From Hydrangea macrophylla (Eukaryota; Streptophyta; Magnoliopsida; Cornales; Hydrangeaceae), in the NCBI GenBank assembly GCA_033977485.1, contig CM066991.1, forward strand, positions 33,291,850 to 33,355,849: 64,000 nt of DNA, in the 5' to 3' direction. Position 1 is the stretch's first letter. Every line of letters begins with the position of its first letter. Positions 1 through 9,662 of this stretch are shown one piece after another. The position numbers and the translations under genes are program-made. The notes below the pieces were generated by a model, which worked only from the letters and a program-made list of their open reading frames with translations, did no database searches and was not told the origin of the DNA.

Positions 1-660
1 GGGTTTCCATGAATCTTGCTATATGTTCGTATGAATTTCCCTGTTTCCATTGAATAGTCGAAAAAAGGGGGGAACATAGCCACTGGGATAAGGCATAGCG
101 GCGATTTCTGCCAAATATGGAGGGCGGAAATCGCAGTGAATGGAGCCCATGAAACGTGTGCGTTCCTGTTGAAGCAGGGTCTGTACCTCCTTTTGTATCT
201 GCAAGGAGATATTGATGGGCGTTAAGCTTTGCGTCTGGTGCGTTTGTGGCGGGGTTGAGCGGAATCAGGAGTGGACCCCATGGGAGTTACGTGTGGTACC
301 TGCTCCCAGTTCCCACTATTAATCTCGGGAAGTGGATGATGCCTTACTTCTAGTGGCAGAATGTCCCTCGTCGCGGGGGTCTCTTTGACGTGCAAGGCTC
401 CATTTCATTGCGCAGTCCCCAACGACTCTAAGATGAACTGTTGAGTGCGCCGCATGTCCTGTTGAGTCTAGAGCATGGATGTTTGCATCGTCTTGAACAT
501 TTTTATCAGGGTATCCAAAGTGAGGTTCCCCGAGGTTTGAGATGGGTGACTTTTCGCCATTTCCACAGAAATCATGTCCTCATTTTCTCCGACAATCTTT
601 CCATTTTTCAAAACGGTTACCATTGTTTCGAAGATACTACTCCCTAGCAGAGTCACCAAA
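1..660 (-). pseudogene. Retrotransposon gag remnant, degraded
   Basis: Two short open stretches on the minus strand (659-468 and 204-19) look like the N-terminal part of a Ty3/gypsy-type gag. The second contains a proline-rich run, MPYPSGYVPPFFRLFNG, which resembles the start of the plant gag domain (a Pro-Tyr-Pro, Gly-Tyr, Pro-Phe, Phe-Asn-Gly pattern). The first reads as a linker with repeated Met, Lys and Thr. The piece between them (205-467) keeps long codon runs but in shifted frames, so the gene is dead. The window starts inside it, so the rest of the element lies to the left. No LTR or primer site is visible here. Assignment rests on motif resemblance only. Confidence 0.45.
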
Positions 661-876
661 ATGTAGGTAGTGATTTTATAGATGGTGGGGTAGGATGAGA
701 TAGGGGAATTCGTACAAGAGTAGTAATCTAAGTATCAACGGTATAGAGGGGAGTCTCGAGGGAAAGTGATTATTAGTTAAAGAGAGACAAACTAAAGGAC
801 AGTGAGTGGGGGAGTATTCTGAGAGAAACCCATGCAGTCAATGATCGAGCAAATGTGTGAAGGAGTATTCAAATAT

Positions 877-933
877 GCATAGACACTTACATGAGTAATG
901 CTTTAGTTTCCAAATATGCTTCCCAAACTGGGT
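877..933 (-). repeat. Exon-like dispersed repeat, copy 1
   Basis: This copy shares about 57 bases with copies at 1389 and 2558. Read on the minus strand it ends in GTAAGTGTCTATGC, close to a plant 5' splice donor. It stops abruptly after the shared core, unlike copy 2. Confidence 0.6.
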
Positions 934-1388
934 TCCTAAGTAATGTCCTCGCGGTATACTTTAGAGATATTTCAGATTGTCTCACTGACCTTTAGAAAGG
1001 CTTAGGAAGTGTATCGCAGAAGAGACCGCCGCGACCTCCCTAATCGAGCTCTGCTCTTAAGCCAACCAAGCCACATAACCTGAGAGTTCCCAATAATATA
1101 AAGGAAGACCTTACTGTGCCATAGTCTAGAACGACCATGTCGCACGGTATAGTCATATTGCATCAAGACCTGCCCCCAATCGAGGTCTATCTGAGCTGAG
1201 TATTGCTAGGAGTAGTTTAAGTGGTTCGTGATGAAGTATCGTTGGCCTTTCCTTGTGAGATATACGAGGCGCCCTAGTGATGACTTTAGGTTTCTTTCTT
1301 ATCTGTTAAGGGCTCATGAGGTGTCCTTATATGATAAGTGAACACGTGTCAGACGTGGGTAGGTCTGTCAGATAGTGATGCCCATAAT

Positions 1389-1572
1389 AGGCATAGATAC
1401 TTGCATGAGTAATGCTTTAATTTCCAAATATGCTTCCCAAACTGGGTTCCTAACACATATGGCAGTGGGATCATCACCAACATCTTCCGATGAGAATACC
1501 ATGGTCCCGTTATTACTAAACGTGGTCCCATTCTCACTTTGTGAGGAACCTAATTTGGGGTGAAAATTTAGG
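1389..1572 (-). repeat. Exon-like dispersed repeat, copy 2 (longest)
   Basis: This is the longest copy. On the minus strand a frame stays open for about 55 codons from near 1572 to 1405 and then meets CAAGTATCTATGCC. In the other copies that site reads GTAAGT, the consensus plant splice donor. The peptide includes the run VRNPVWEAYLEIKALLM. I do not recognise the protein family. The pattern suggests a host exon captured and copied by a transposable element, or a duplicated gene fragment. No promoter or acceptor site was confirmed. Confidence 0.45.
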
Positions 1573-2557
1573 AATCACAACAATTATTCTTACATTTGAA
1601 GTTGAGAGAAGAACAAGGGAATCATCTTCTCTTCTTTTCTTTTTAATGGTTTCTCTTCGCTCCACTTCTCCCAGTCCAATACACCCTAACTCAACAGGAA
1701 AGTCAAAAAAGGAAGAAGGGACAAAGGAAAGAACCGTAGAAGCTTGAAGTGGGTACCTCAATTTCATAATAGGGGTCCAACCTAATTTTTCCCTGGTCAA
1801 AGTGTTGTCTAATTTTCAACCACCAGCACACTCTGGTATAGGAATGTAATGGGCAGAGAGCTTCTAACATCACTGTTTAAGGGCGTGTTTGAAAATGCCT
1901 AAAGAAAAATTAGGTCTAGTCTTGCTTTTATCGAGTTTTAATATAAAAATTAATACTACCGAATGCAAAATATACTACAGAATATTCTTTACCGCTGCTT
2001 TAAGAACTACTATGTTTGGCTCTAGAAAAGGAACAACCAACAACGAAGGAAAAAAGAAATAAAAGCAAAGCAACCAAAACACAAGAAATCCAGTAAAATT
2101 AGGAATATTGCTTAAAGAGAATCGAGTAAAGAGGAAGCCACAAAAATAGTATTGTAGAAAACTCTTGGAAGAACTCACAAAACTAATCCAAAAATACGAG
2201 AGATCATAAATAATATTGCTGAGAATGGAAAAGAAATAAAAACCAAAAAGAGAAGGAAAAAAAATGAAGATATTCTACCAGCGAAATTACTTGTTGTTTA
2301 CCTAGTCCTTTGAAGACGACTTGGACAATTTCATCACTATCCCCTTTCTTTCTGACCAGGTTTATTATCAATACTTGAATAACAAAACAACAGTAAAAAC
2401 CAAAAATAAACATGAAATTTAGAACACAGAACCATCCTAATTAGCCCCTAAAATCTTAGAAAGGGAAAAAAAACACTTCTTCTTGACCATTGAAACAGGA
2501 CATATACCTAGAAACTACAATCAAAGAGAAGGTAATATATGTGTGTGTGAGTGAGTG

Positions 2558-2625
2558 ATAGGCATAGATACTTACATGAGTGATGCTTTAGTTCCCAAAC
2601 TGGGTTCCTAACACATGTGGTAGTG
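2558..2625 (-). repeat. Exon-like dispersed repeat, copy 3
   Basis: This third copy lacks about 12 to 15 bases from the middle of the core but keeps the perfect GTAAGTATCTATGCC donor-like end on the minus strand. It continues into the same CACATGTGG flank as copy 2, so the shared unit is longer than the core. Confidence 0.55.
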
Positions 2626-2992
2626 GTTTAATATTGAAGATGTAAACTTAGTTGAAAGGTAAAATGTCACCGTGTTGATTCAATGATAAAAAAATTGGAC
2701 TAGAGCAGAAGCCCAGAAAAACCAACTGTAGGAAGATAATTTGCTGTAATTGTCATTTACACCCAATCGTCTTTGAAATCATCATGGTGAAAAGGCAGCA
2801 CACATAGCAATAGACGAATATTTAAGCCCAACAAAACACTGACTTGAATCTCACTTATGAATTCCTTTACAGAAATCACCTGTAAATCTGATTTTAGTTG
2901 CAGACGCTGAGACCAAATCTCGCCTATTATACAGAAGAAGCAGAGTAGGCCATTTCGAAGTTAGAAACCATTTTGTTTATACTAAAACTCTA

Positions 2993-3000
2993 CTCTAATA
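2993..3000. repeat. hAT target-site duplication, left
   Basis: The 8-base CTCTAATA here is repeated exactly at 3865-3872, directly flanking the element at 3001-3864. An 8-bp duplication is the hallmark of hAT transposition. Confidence 0.85.
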
Positions 3001-3472
3001 CAATGATTTGAAAACCAGACCGTTCATCGAACCGAAAAAAAAAATGACCGGGTCACGGTTTTTCGGTTCAATCGTCGGGTGAACCGGAATCAAACCGTGA
3101 TGTCACAATTACATAATAAATATTTATTTATAAATATAATAATATTAGAAAACATAAAAAAAATACACCAAAAAATTTATTATTCAAATAATTAACATTT
3201 TTTACAAATAAATTTCACTCAAGTTCAAACTTATTCAAATCTCAGTACTCACAAGTCTCTAGTTAGTGTTAAAAGAAGAACTAAATACATTCAATTTGTC
3301 ATTTGAATATCACGAACCACTTGAGGGCAAATGAGGAACTTCACAAATAATTTTTTTCATTTTTGACCTAAAGCCCAATAGTTGCCCAGCAACCCATCTT
3401 CTCTGAGTATAAAAACCAGCCGCAAATAGAGAGCATGTGCTGCATGTTCTCGAGGTATAGAAATCAGTGGCA

Positions 3473-3513
<41 letters not shown>

Positions 3514-3864
3514 GGGGATGGACCATGAAGAGAAAGAGAGAAATGGCTGTGAAGAGAGATAGCAACAACTTCACAAATATGCAGATCTAGACTGAGAAAT
3601 GAGGAAGGCATATGATCTAAAGGCTGTTAAATGCCTAAATCTTTGGGAGTTTTTTTTCCCCTATTTTCCTAAGATTTTCACAAACTGGTCGGGGTGCAAA
3701 AACGGGAGCTGGTTTACCGGTTCTACGGTTTAACCGGTTGGACCACCGGTTTTGGGCGATTTTTATGCCAATGACGGTTACCGGCTCGAATCGAACAGGA
3801 AATCCGACCGGTCGACAGTCCAACCAGTCGAACTGGATGGTCCGGTCCGGTTTTAAAAACCATG
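3001..3864. mobile_element. Non-autonomous hAT element
   Basis: The element is 864 bp and is bounded by imperfect inverted repeats. The left end reads CAATGATTTGAAAACCAGAC and the right end, on the opposite strand, reads CATGGTTTTTAAAACCGGAC. Both start with CA as hAT termini commonly do, and both lead into subterminal CCGGTT/AACCGG-rich sequence (3040-3095 and 3690-3850). It sits between exact 8-bp copies of CTCTAATA. No transposase frame is present, so it depends on an autonomous relative. An AT/AG microsatellite lies inside at 3471-3511. Confidence 0.85.
3471..3513. repeat. AT/AG compound microsatellite
   Basis: A run of about nine TA units passes directly into about eight AG units. It lies inside the hAT element and is likely to vary in length between individuals. 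Confidence 0.9.
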
Positions 3865-3872
3865 CTCTAATA
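3865..3872. repeat. hAT target-site duplication, right
   Basis: Exact copy of CTCTAATA matching 2993-3000. Confidence 0.85.
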
Positions 3873-4175
3873 TATGAAGTTCATCCTAAGACGCCTATTG
3901 CCCAAAGGCCCAATATGAGATCAGAGAACCTTAGCCTTTGTAGTGTGCAGAAAACATAACACATCGAGTATACCATAATATATTCAGTTTGTCCTAAAAA
4001 GCCTAATTGGAAAAAGCCCCAATATGAGAGAGCCCTAATTGGTATAAACACCAAATTGAACGTCTACAGTTTACAGGAATCCTAGCACATCAGGTTTTGT
4101 ATGAGAAGAACATAAAAGATATTGAATAAGAGGAAATCACCTGTTTTTAACTGATTTTTCTAACTCATCACTTCT
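3873..4175. other. Intergenic spacer
   Basis: AT-rich sequence between the hAT and Mutator-like elements. It contains a loose direct repeat around AAGCCTATTG..CCCAATATGAGA (about 3890-3920 and 3998-4028). No gene is seen. Confidence 0.6.
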
Positions 4176-5100
4176 TTAATCTAAGGGTGCTGGTAAGGGC
4201 AAGTTCATTTTTTAATCTGGGCACCATTTTTAGGTTAAAAAAAACTAAACTTATTGCTTCTTTTAAGGGCACCTCCCACAAATTATATATTTAAGAAGTT
4301 TAGGTTTTATTTTTTTTGCTTTCTAAGCATGGGTTGTGTTTGTTATTCAACTGATATCCAGTAATTATTAATCTCTCTTTCTTATTCCTCCGTAACTTTT
4401 GATCTTCTTCTTCTTGCTTTTTCATTATATGTGAATCTCTAACCATGCACTATTCTAGCATTTATTATAAACAAGAGAAAACCTATGTCTTGAAACCCTC
4501 GCTAATCTGTAAATTCGACTCTCTGAAATTTTGATTTGTGATTAATTTAGTTTTTACATATAACTGAAAACGAAACATACTACACTAGAAGTAGACTAAC
4601 CCAACTGCTTGAATATGTGTTTACATGACACTGTCAAAGATCCATTGCAGCCACGTTTTATTTTTACTGTTTTATAGGTTTTTTTTTATTATTGTCATAA
4701 TTGCAATGAATTCATGAACATGGAGTCTGCTAGCATCTGATCTCCTTTTGTTTGTGTTAGAATCAGAGTTTGTCTCTTCTCGTTTTGGTTATGGGCATGT
4801 AATCTTTCATATTTGATTATGTTTGACTTCGAATTGCTTGTATAAGCAGTTGAGATTGATCAAAAAAAAAATTCAATTCAGCCACGTTTTGCTTTTATTG
4901 TTTTATATTTTTTTCCCAACTATTTTACTTCGTTTTGCTAGTTAAGTATTATTCTACCATGTTCTAATTATTCTTTTTGACTCAATAACAATGAATTCAT
5001 TAGTAGATGATGTCCGTATAATTTTGTATTCATCACATGCCGAAAAAAAAAATTAAGAATAGAAAATGTTGAAAATTATTTGGTACCTTTACTAGATATA

Positions 5101-5336
5101 ATGGAAGACCAACGTGCAGATATCGATGTAACACTATATTTTTTCGTTGATAAGGTGAATATTTTACCATTTTTAATACATTAATAATTAAATTTAAATT
5201 ATTCTTACATTGTCTTTTTTATAAATATGTAGGTATTTGACTCGCGATCAGAGTTTATCTACTGGGCTCAAGGTATTGGTATAGATTAAATATGGTTGTC
5301 GTAATTACAAACTCTGATGAAGGGCTTATGTTATAG
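5101..5336 (+). pseudogene. MULE transposase N-terminal remnant
   Basis: A start codon at 5101 opens MEDQRADIDVTLYFFVDK and runs into a donor-like GTGAAT near 5155. After about 75 AT-rich bases an acceptor-like TATGTAG precedes a second block, VFDSRSEFIYWAQGIG, followed after a stop and frameshift by NMVVVITNSDEG. The pattern F..R.E.I.WAQ..G followed by a VVVI..SDEG strand is like the N-terminal region of plant Mutator-like transposases and their host relatives. This recognition is from memory of the family and is tentative. No catalytic domain follows. Confidence 0.45.
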
Positions 5337-5445
5337 AAACCAAAGTTAAAATGATTAATTTTATATAACAGTAGTTTCAACTGGGATGATCCAAGTTTAT
5401 TTTACACTGATTTTTGTCAATTGGGATGGTTTAAGTTTATTTGTA

Positions 5446-5745
5446 AGGGTTAAATACATTTTACACCCTTGTAGTTTGTTACCTGTGTCGGTTCGGTTCC
5501 TGTAATTTAGAAAGTGTTACTTTAGTCCCTGTAGTTCCATAAGTGTGACAAATAAGTCCAATAAGTCCTTTAATGATAAATAATTTTGTCACTGAAAGTA
5601 AAAAAAAAAATTGTCACAAAAAAGAGTTTTGAGTAACTAAAATGACACACTTATGAAACTACATGGACCAAATGAAAATTTCTAAACTACAGGGACCAAA
5701 TTAATACAAAGGGCAAACTAGGAGGGTTTAAAATGTAGTTATGCC
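5446..5745. mobile_element. Mutator-like MITE, 300 bp
   Basis: The element is a 300-bp non-coding fold-back sequence. The left end AGGGTTAAATACATTTTACA and the right end on the opposite strand, GGCATAACTACATTTTAAAC, are inverted repeats, and further self-complementary blocks follow (GTCCCTGTAGTT against AACTACAGGGAC). The 9-base TTATTTGTA flanks it exactly at 5437-5445 and 5746-5754, indicating Mutator-like transposition. Confidence 0.85.
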
Positions 5746-5764
5746 TTATTTGTAAAATATAATA

Positions 5765-7027
5765 GGGTAAATATCATTGACCTCCCCTGAGGTATGACTT
5801 AATATCAGAGACCTCCCCTGGGTTTTGAATAATATCATTGACCTCCCTTATTTTCAAAACCTTATATCACTGACCTCCCCTTCATTAACTTCCATTAACT
5901 TCTGTTGTTGAATCTGAGTCTTGTTTGGCAAACAAGCTTCTGCTTGTGCATTTAGCGTTCTATAGTTATGTCACAAACAAACAAAGCCCTTACTTTTGTT
6001 TTATTTAGTTTAATAAATATAATATTTTGGTTTTAATTGTTTTAAAATTAATTTTTGATATATATTTAATTGTTTGAAATTCTATAAAAGAGCAAAATAA
6101 TTTCAATTTTCCAGTATTAATCCTAGATTTATTTATGTCTTAGTAAGCATTTTAATTAAATAAGTAAAACTAATTGACTTAAAATAACCACATTCAATAT
6201 TGATGGGACCACTTCAACATCCTCCAATCTAAAAAATTTAGTGGACCCATTGTAACATGTATTTGAGAAGTATTTGGAATTCAAAATTTGGGAAACACTT
6301 GGGAAGCATTTGGGACTTAGGCTTAGTTTGGCCACCATTTTGGTGTTTCTCCTTTTTAAAGTACAATTTCATGTTAATTTATTTGGTAACTAGTTTTATG
6401 AGCTTTGCAAAAATTGAACTTATGGCTTTTTTGAGAGGAGCTTTTAAAAGCTCTAGAATGGAGCTTTTAAAAGCTCAAGATTGTTTTTTGGTTTCATGAT
6501 TTTTTTTGAAGAGTAATGTGTCACTTGTACAAAATTATCAAAGAACTTAATAATAAATTTAATAAGCTACTTTTAAAAAGGCACGTGGGAGATTTGTCAT
6601 GTGCATACATTTTTAGTCAATTAGTTTACTTATTTAATTAAAATGCTTGTTATGGCATTAAATAAATCTAGGACTAATACTGGAAAATAGACATAATATT
6701 TTACTATTTTACAAAATTTCAAACAATTAAATATATATCAAAAAATTTAAAACAACTAAAACCAAAACATTATATTTATTAAACTAAATAAAACAAAAGT
6801 ACGGACTCTGTTTGTTTGTGACATAACTATCGAATGTCAAACGCACAAGCAGAAGCTTGTTTGCCAAACAAGACTCATATTCAGCAACAAAAGTTAACGG
6901 AAGTTAATGGAGGGGAGGTCAGTGATACAAGGTTTTGAAAATAAGGGAGGTCAATGATATTATTCAAAACCCAGGGGAGGTGTATGATATTAGGTCATAC
7001 CTCAGGGGAGGTCAATGATACTTACCC
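5765..7027. mobile_element. Mutator-like element with ~410-bp inverted repeats
   Basis: The element is 1263 bp with terminal inverted repeats of about 410 bases (5765-6180 and 6620-7027) that begin GGGTAAATATCATTGACCTC and GGGTAAGTATCATTGACCTC. The first part of each repeat holds four spaced copies of a GACCTCCC unit. The central 440 bases (about 6181-6620) have no gene. The 9-base AATATAATA flanks it exactly (5756-5764 and 7028-7036). Long inverted repeats and a 9-bp duplication are typical of Mutator-like elements. It inserted one base beyond the right duplication of the 300-bp element. Confidence 0.88.
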
Positions 7028-7159
7028 AATATAATATGCAGTACAATAAGTGAGGTGCACTTACTCATTAAAGTAAAAGGTAAAAAATTAATTTTTTAAC
7101 TTAAAATTAGGTGCCCTAATTAAAAATTGAATGTGCCCTAACCGACACTCTTAATCTAA

Positions 7160-7450
7160 TGCTTGGCACTGCACAAATCAATATGTGTTTTAAAGTTGTT
7201 TTGAAAATACGACTGACGTATTTTTGAAAATATTCAATACAGAATAAGAATAAAAAAACTGAAGGGGAATCGGCAATTACCTATGGCAGTGGCCGCAGTG
7301 CTCCGATGGTCCGGCGACCGACGCTGTAGAGGTGGTGGTGGTGGTGGTGGTCCAAATGTCCAATGATTGATGTGGTTCGATGATGATGTGATAAAGAGAG
7401 AGAGAGAGAGAGATAACAAAAGAGTAAAGGACAAGATAAAGAGAGAGTCT

Positions 7451-7505
<55 letters not shown>

Positions 7506-7873
7506 TCAGAGACTGAGATAGGAGATAAAGAGAGAGAGTATGAAGGAGAAGGAGTGAACTAGGAACTGGGAAGGACGAAAAGATGAAGTCAAGGTGAGGT
7601 CTGTCTCTATGCTGCCGTTGGGGTGTATAACAGTATAAGATAGGAGATATTTCATATTTGTAAACCCTAATTTCTAACATGTTTTAATATATACATTACA
7701 ATTTCGGTTAATCGGGTTCGAACCAAGCTAAATCTTCCTTCCGAAAACTGACCTAGAATTATTATAATAGTTTGGTTTCGAACTGAAATCACTTCGGGTT
7801 GGTTATTATCCGAACTAAACTTTTAAAAACTTCAGGTTCGGGTCGGTTTTTTGGGTTGACCCGAAGTGTGCCT
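7160..7873. other. Spacer with GA microsatellites and TE remnant
   Basis: No credible gene is present. A GGT repeat (7329-7350) and interrupted GA runs (7395-7412, 7440-7503) dominate; the long minus-strand open frame across them is a by-product of the repeats. The end (about 7700-7866) is rich in CGGTT/GGGTTCG and in GGGTCGG..GGGTTGACCCG, a composition seen in plant DNA-element ends, but no boundaries can be set. Confidence 0.5.
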
Positions 7874-8899
7874 AGTTGGGAATATGCCTTCAAACCAGTT
7901 AGTTGGAAAATGGAATATCATAATGCATTTATGTATGTTAGTTTATGAGATGAATATTAGACTAAAATCCATAAACATCATTACATGTGATTCATTTGTG
8001 TATGTGATTACACATGTGAGATATGAATTACAAATCCTTGTTGTTTCAAATAAGTCACAGTGGATGATAAGTCTAGATACCTTATCAAGTATACACTGTA
8101 GCATGATTAACGTCTACAGGGTAGAATGATGAATCTCGTTCATAAGAGTCTTTGACTCTGGATTAATATGCTAGTGCACGCGGTGTATTGACGGACCTGA
8201 GTAAAACCTATTGACACCTAAATGCTGTCACCGTCAATAGGAACTCAAACTTGTATAGGGATACATGTTCTTAATCTTGAGACAATTATGGACACAAGTT
8301 GTATGCTTGGTTGCTTTGACTTACCAATCAGTGAGGTCTTACAAGATCAACACCTGGGTATCTTGGGTAATCAGGTATGCAATGTTGGGAACATATATTG
8401 TTAAGATGGAATTCTACCATGTTCTATAAAATGAAGAGTAAGTATTCCCTCAAGAATGTCACTAGGAGTGATTACCAAGAGCTGGCCAGCCTTATGACTA
8501 AAGTGTTTGTTGACATATGTGGTAATCCAAGCGTAGTGAATGATACTCGAGGAATGTAAGATGTATTTATCTATTTGGGCCGACAATATCTTAAACATAC
8601 ATCCCAATGATAAATATGAATACTGCTTGGTAGAAGGGACAATATTATCATATTATACAAGTCTAGTAATCGCTTATGTATGTGTGATTTTGTTCTTATG
8701 CACTGGAGTGCAGTTATCATTTTATAGTGGTATAAATTATAATTGATAACTATTGATTCCTTAGTTAAAGAGTATTGACTAGATGGAATAATAATTAATC
8801 GGAGCCAAGAATTAAGAACCTAGGGGTCCTAATCTTAGCTCATAAGGATGTTTGGATGTGAAGGAACAATGCAATGGGAAATTTGGGATAAATTTGGAA

Positions 8900-9040
8900 C
8901 CAATCGATTGGTGTTTAGATCCAATCGATTGGTACAACAATCGATTGCATCAATTGCAATCGATTGGATGAGAAATCGATTGCCCTCTAAGGCAATCGAT
9001 TGGTAAGGCAATCAATTGCCACTTTTGGCAATCGATTGGT
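8900..9040 (+). promoter_or_regulatory. CAATCGATTG palindrome array in LTR D
   Basis: About eight copies of CCAATCGATTGG or one-base variants occur in 141 bases. The array ends about 20 bases before the TATA-like box at 9060, so it sits where a proximal promoter or enhancer would be. The same motif forms the arrays in the unrelated Athila-like element E. Confidence 0.75.
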
Positions 9041-9059
9041 ACTTAGGTCAGTTCAAATG

Positions 9060-9070
9060 TTTATAAATAC
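9060..9070 (+). promoter_or_regulatory. TATA-like box, LTR D
   Basis: TTTATAAATAC follows the palindrome array and precedes about 580 bases of LTR, a reasonable place for the U3/R boundary. Confidence 0.5.
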
Positions 9071-9651
9071 AAAAATTACAGGCAGAACATATGATGAACG
9101 TCCTTTATTCTCCCAGAAGTTTCAGTATTGGTTATAGGCTTCCCAAACCCTTCCCAAGCCTCCTAAGTTTATTCTAGAGGGGTTTTTGCCTGACCCTAGC
9201 ATCCAAGCATGTCCAAGAGTCATAGTAGTGAAGATCTTTAGCACTGAAAGATCAAGAACACATTGGGAGCGAAGATGGTTAGAACTGGGCAATGCTCACA
9301 AAAAGTAGATTGGACTACTCAATACTTATCGCAACTTGACGATTTTTGGACACAACGAAGCTAATGTCGAGACGCAGCTGCTGTTGAAATTTAAGGTCAA
9401 TCGGAGATTGTTTAGTCCCTCTGCTGATCGCATCTTTGTCGGATCACAGTGATCGATATCGAGTCGTCACAGCAATCATTGAAGAGTTCTTGAAGCGATT
9501 CCATAAATTGCAAAGGTAATTCCATATCTATGTCTTTGTATGTATGTTGATTGCAAGTAATACAAACGAGAAGTAGATCTAGTCTTGTTAGATTAAATTT
9601 TACTATGTACTTGTATTCCGCTGCGCACTGAGATCCAATTTTCCCTTTAAT

Positions 9652-9662
9652 TGGTATCAGAG
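9652..9662 (+). other. Primer-binding site (initiator tRNA-Met)
   Basis: TGGTATCAGAG is the first part of the usual plant site complementary to the 3' end of initiator methionine tRNA. It follows the LTR directly. Confidence 0.85.

Larger units (their letters stand above)
661..2992. other. Non-coding stretch with exon-like repeats
   Basis: No supportable protein gene is seen. The stretch holds three copies of one exon-like repeat (separate entries) and otherwise AT-rich sequence. The part 934-1388, lying between the first two copies, differs in composition from its flanks and could be an inserted element, but I find no clear termini. A short GT/GA run lies near 2540-2557. Confidence 0.5.
4185..7150. 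mobile_element. Mutator-like element, outer, with two nested elements
   Basis: The termini GGGTGCTGGTAAGGGCA (left) and GAGTGTCGGTTAGGGCA (right, opposite strand) form inverted repeats that continue for roughly 100 bases, sharing TTTTTAAT..GGGCACC. The 9-base TTAATCTAA flanks both ends exactly (4176-4184 and 7151-7159), the duplication length typical of Mutator-like elements. Two further elements (5446-5745 and 5765-7027) sit inside. Without them and their duplications this element would be about 1.4 kb. It carries a broken transposase-type exon pair near 5101-5336. The inner elements must be younger than this one. Confidence 0.85.
7874..9650 (+). repeat. LTR of copia element D
   Basis: The start is set by alignment with the intact LTR start TGTTGGGAATATG at 63882; here the first two bases read AG. 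The end is set by the primer site that follows. At about 1.78 kb it is long for a copia LTR. It carries a CAATCGATTG array (8900-9040) just upstream of a TATA-like box (9060-9070). The exact 3' end is uncertain by a few bases. Confidence 0.75.

Noticed and set aside
7234..7680. 148-codon minus-strand frame rich in Ser-Leu
   Set aside because: It is the translation of GA and GGT microsatellites; no domain or start context supports a gene.
8900..9040. CRISPR-like appearance of spaced palindromes
   Set aside because: Repeats are only about 10 bases, degenerate and irregularly spaced, in plant retrotransposon LTRs; this is not a CRISPR array.
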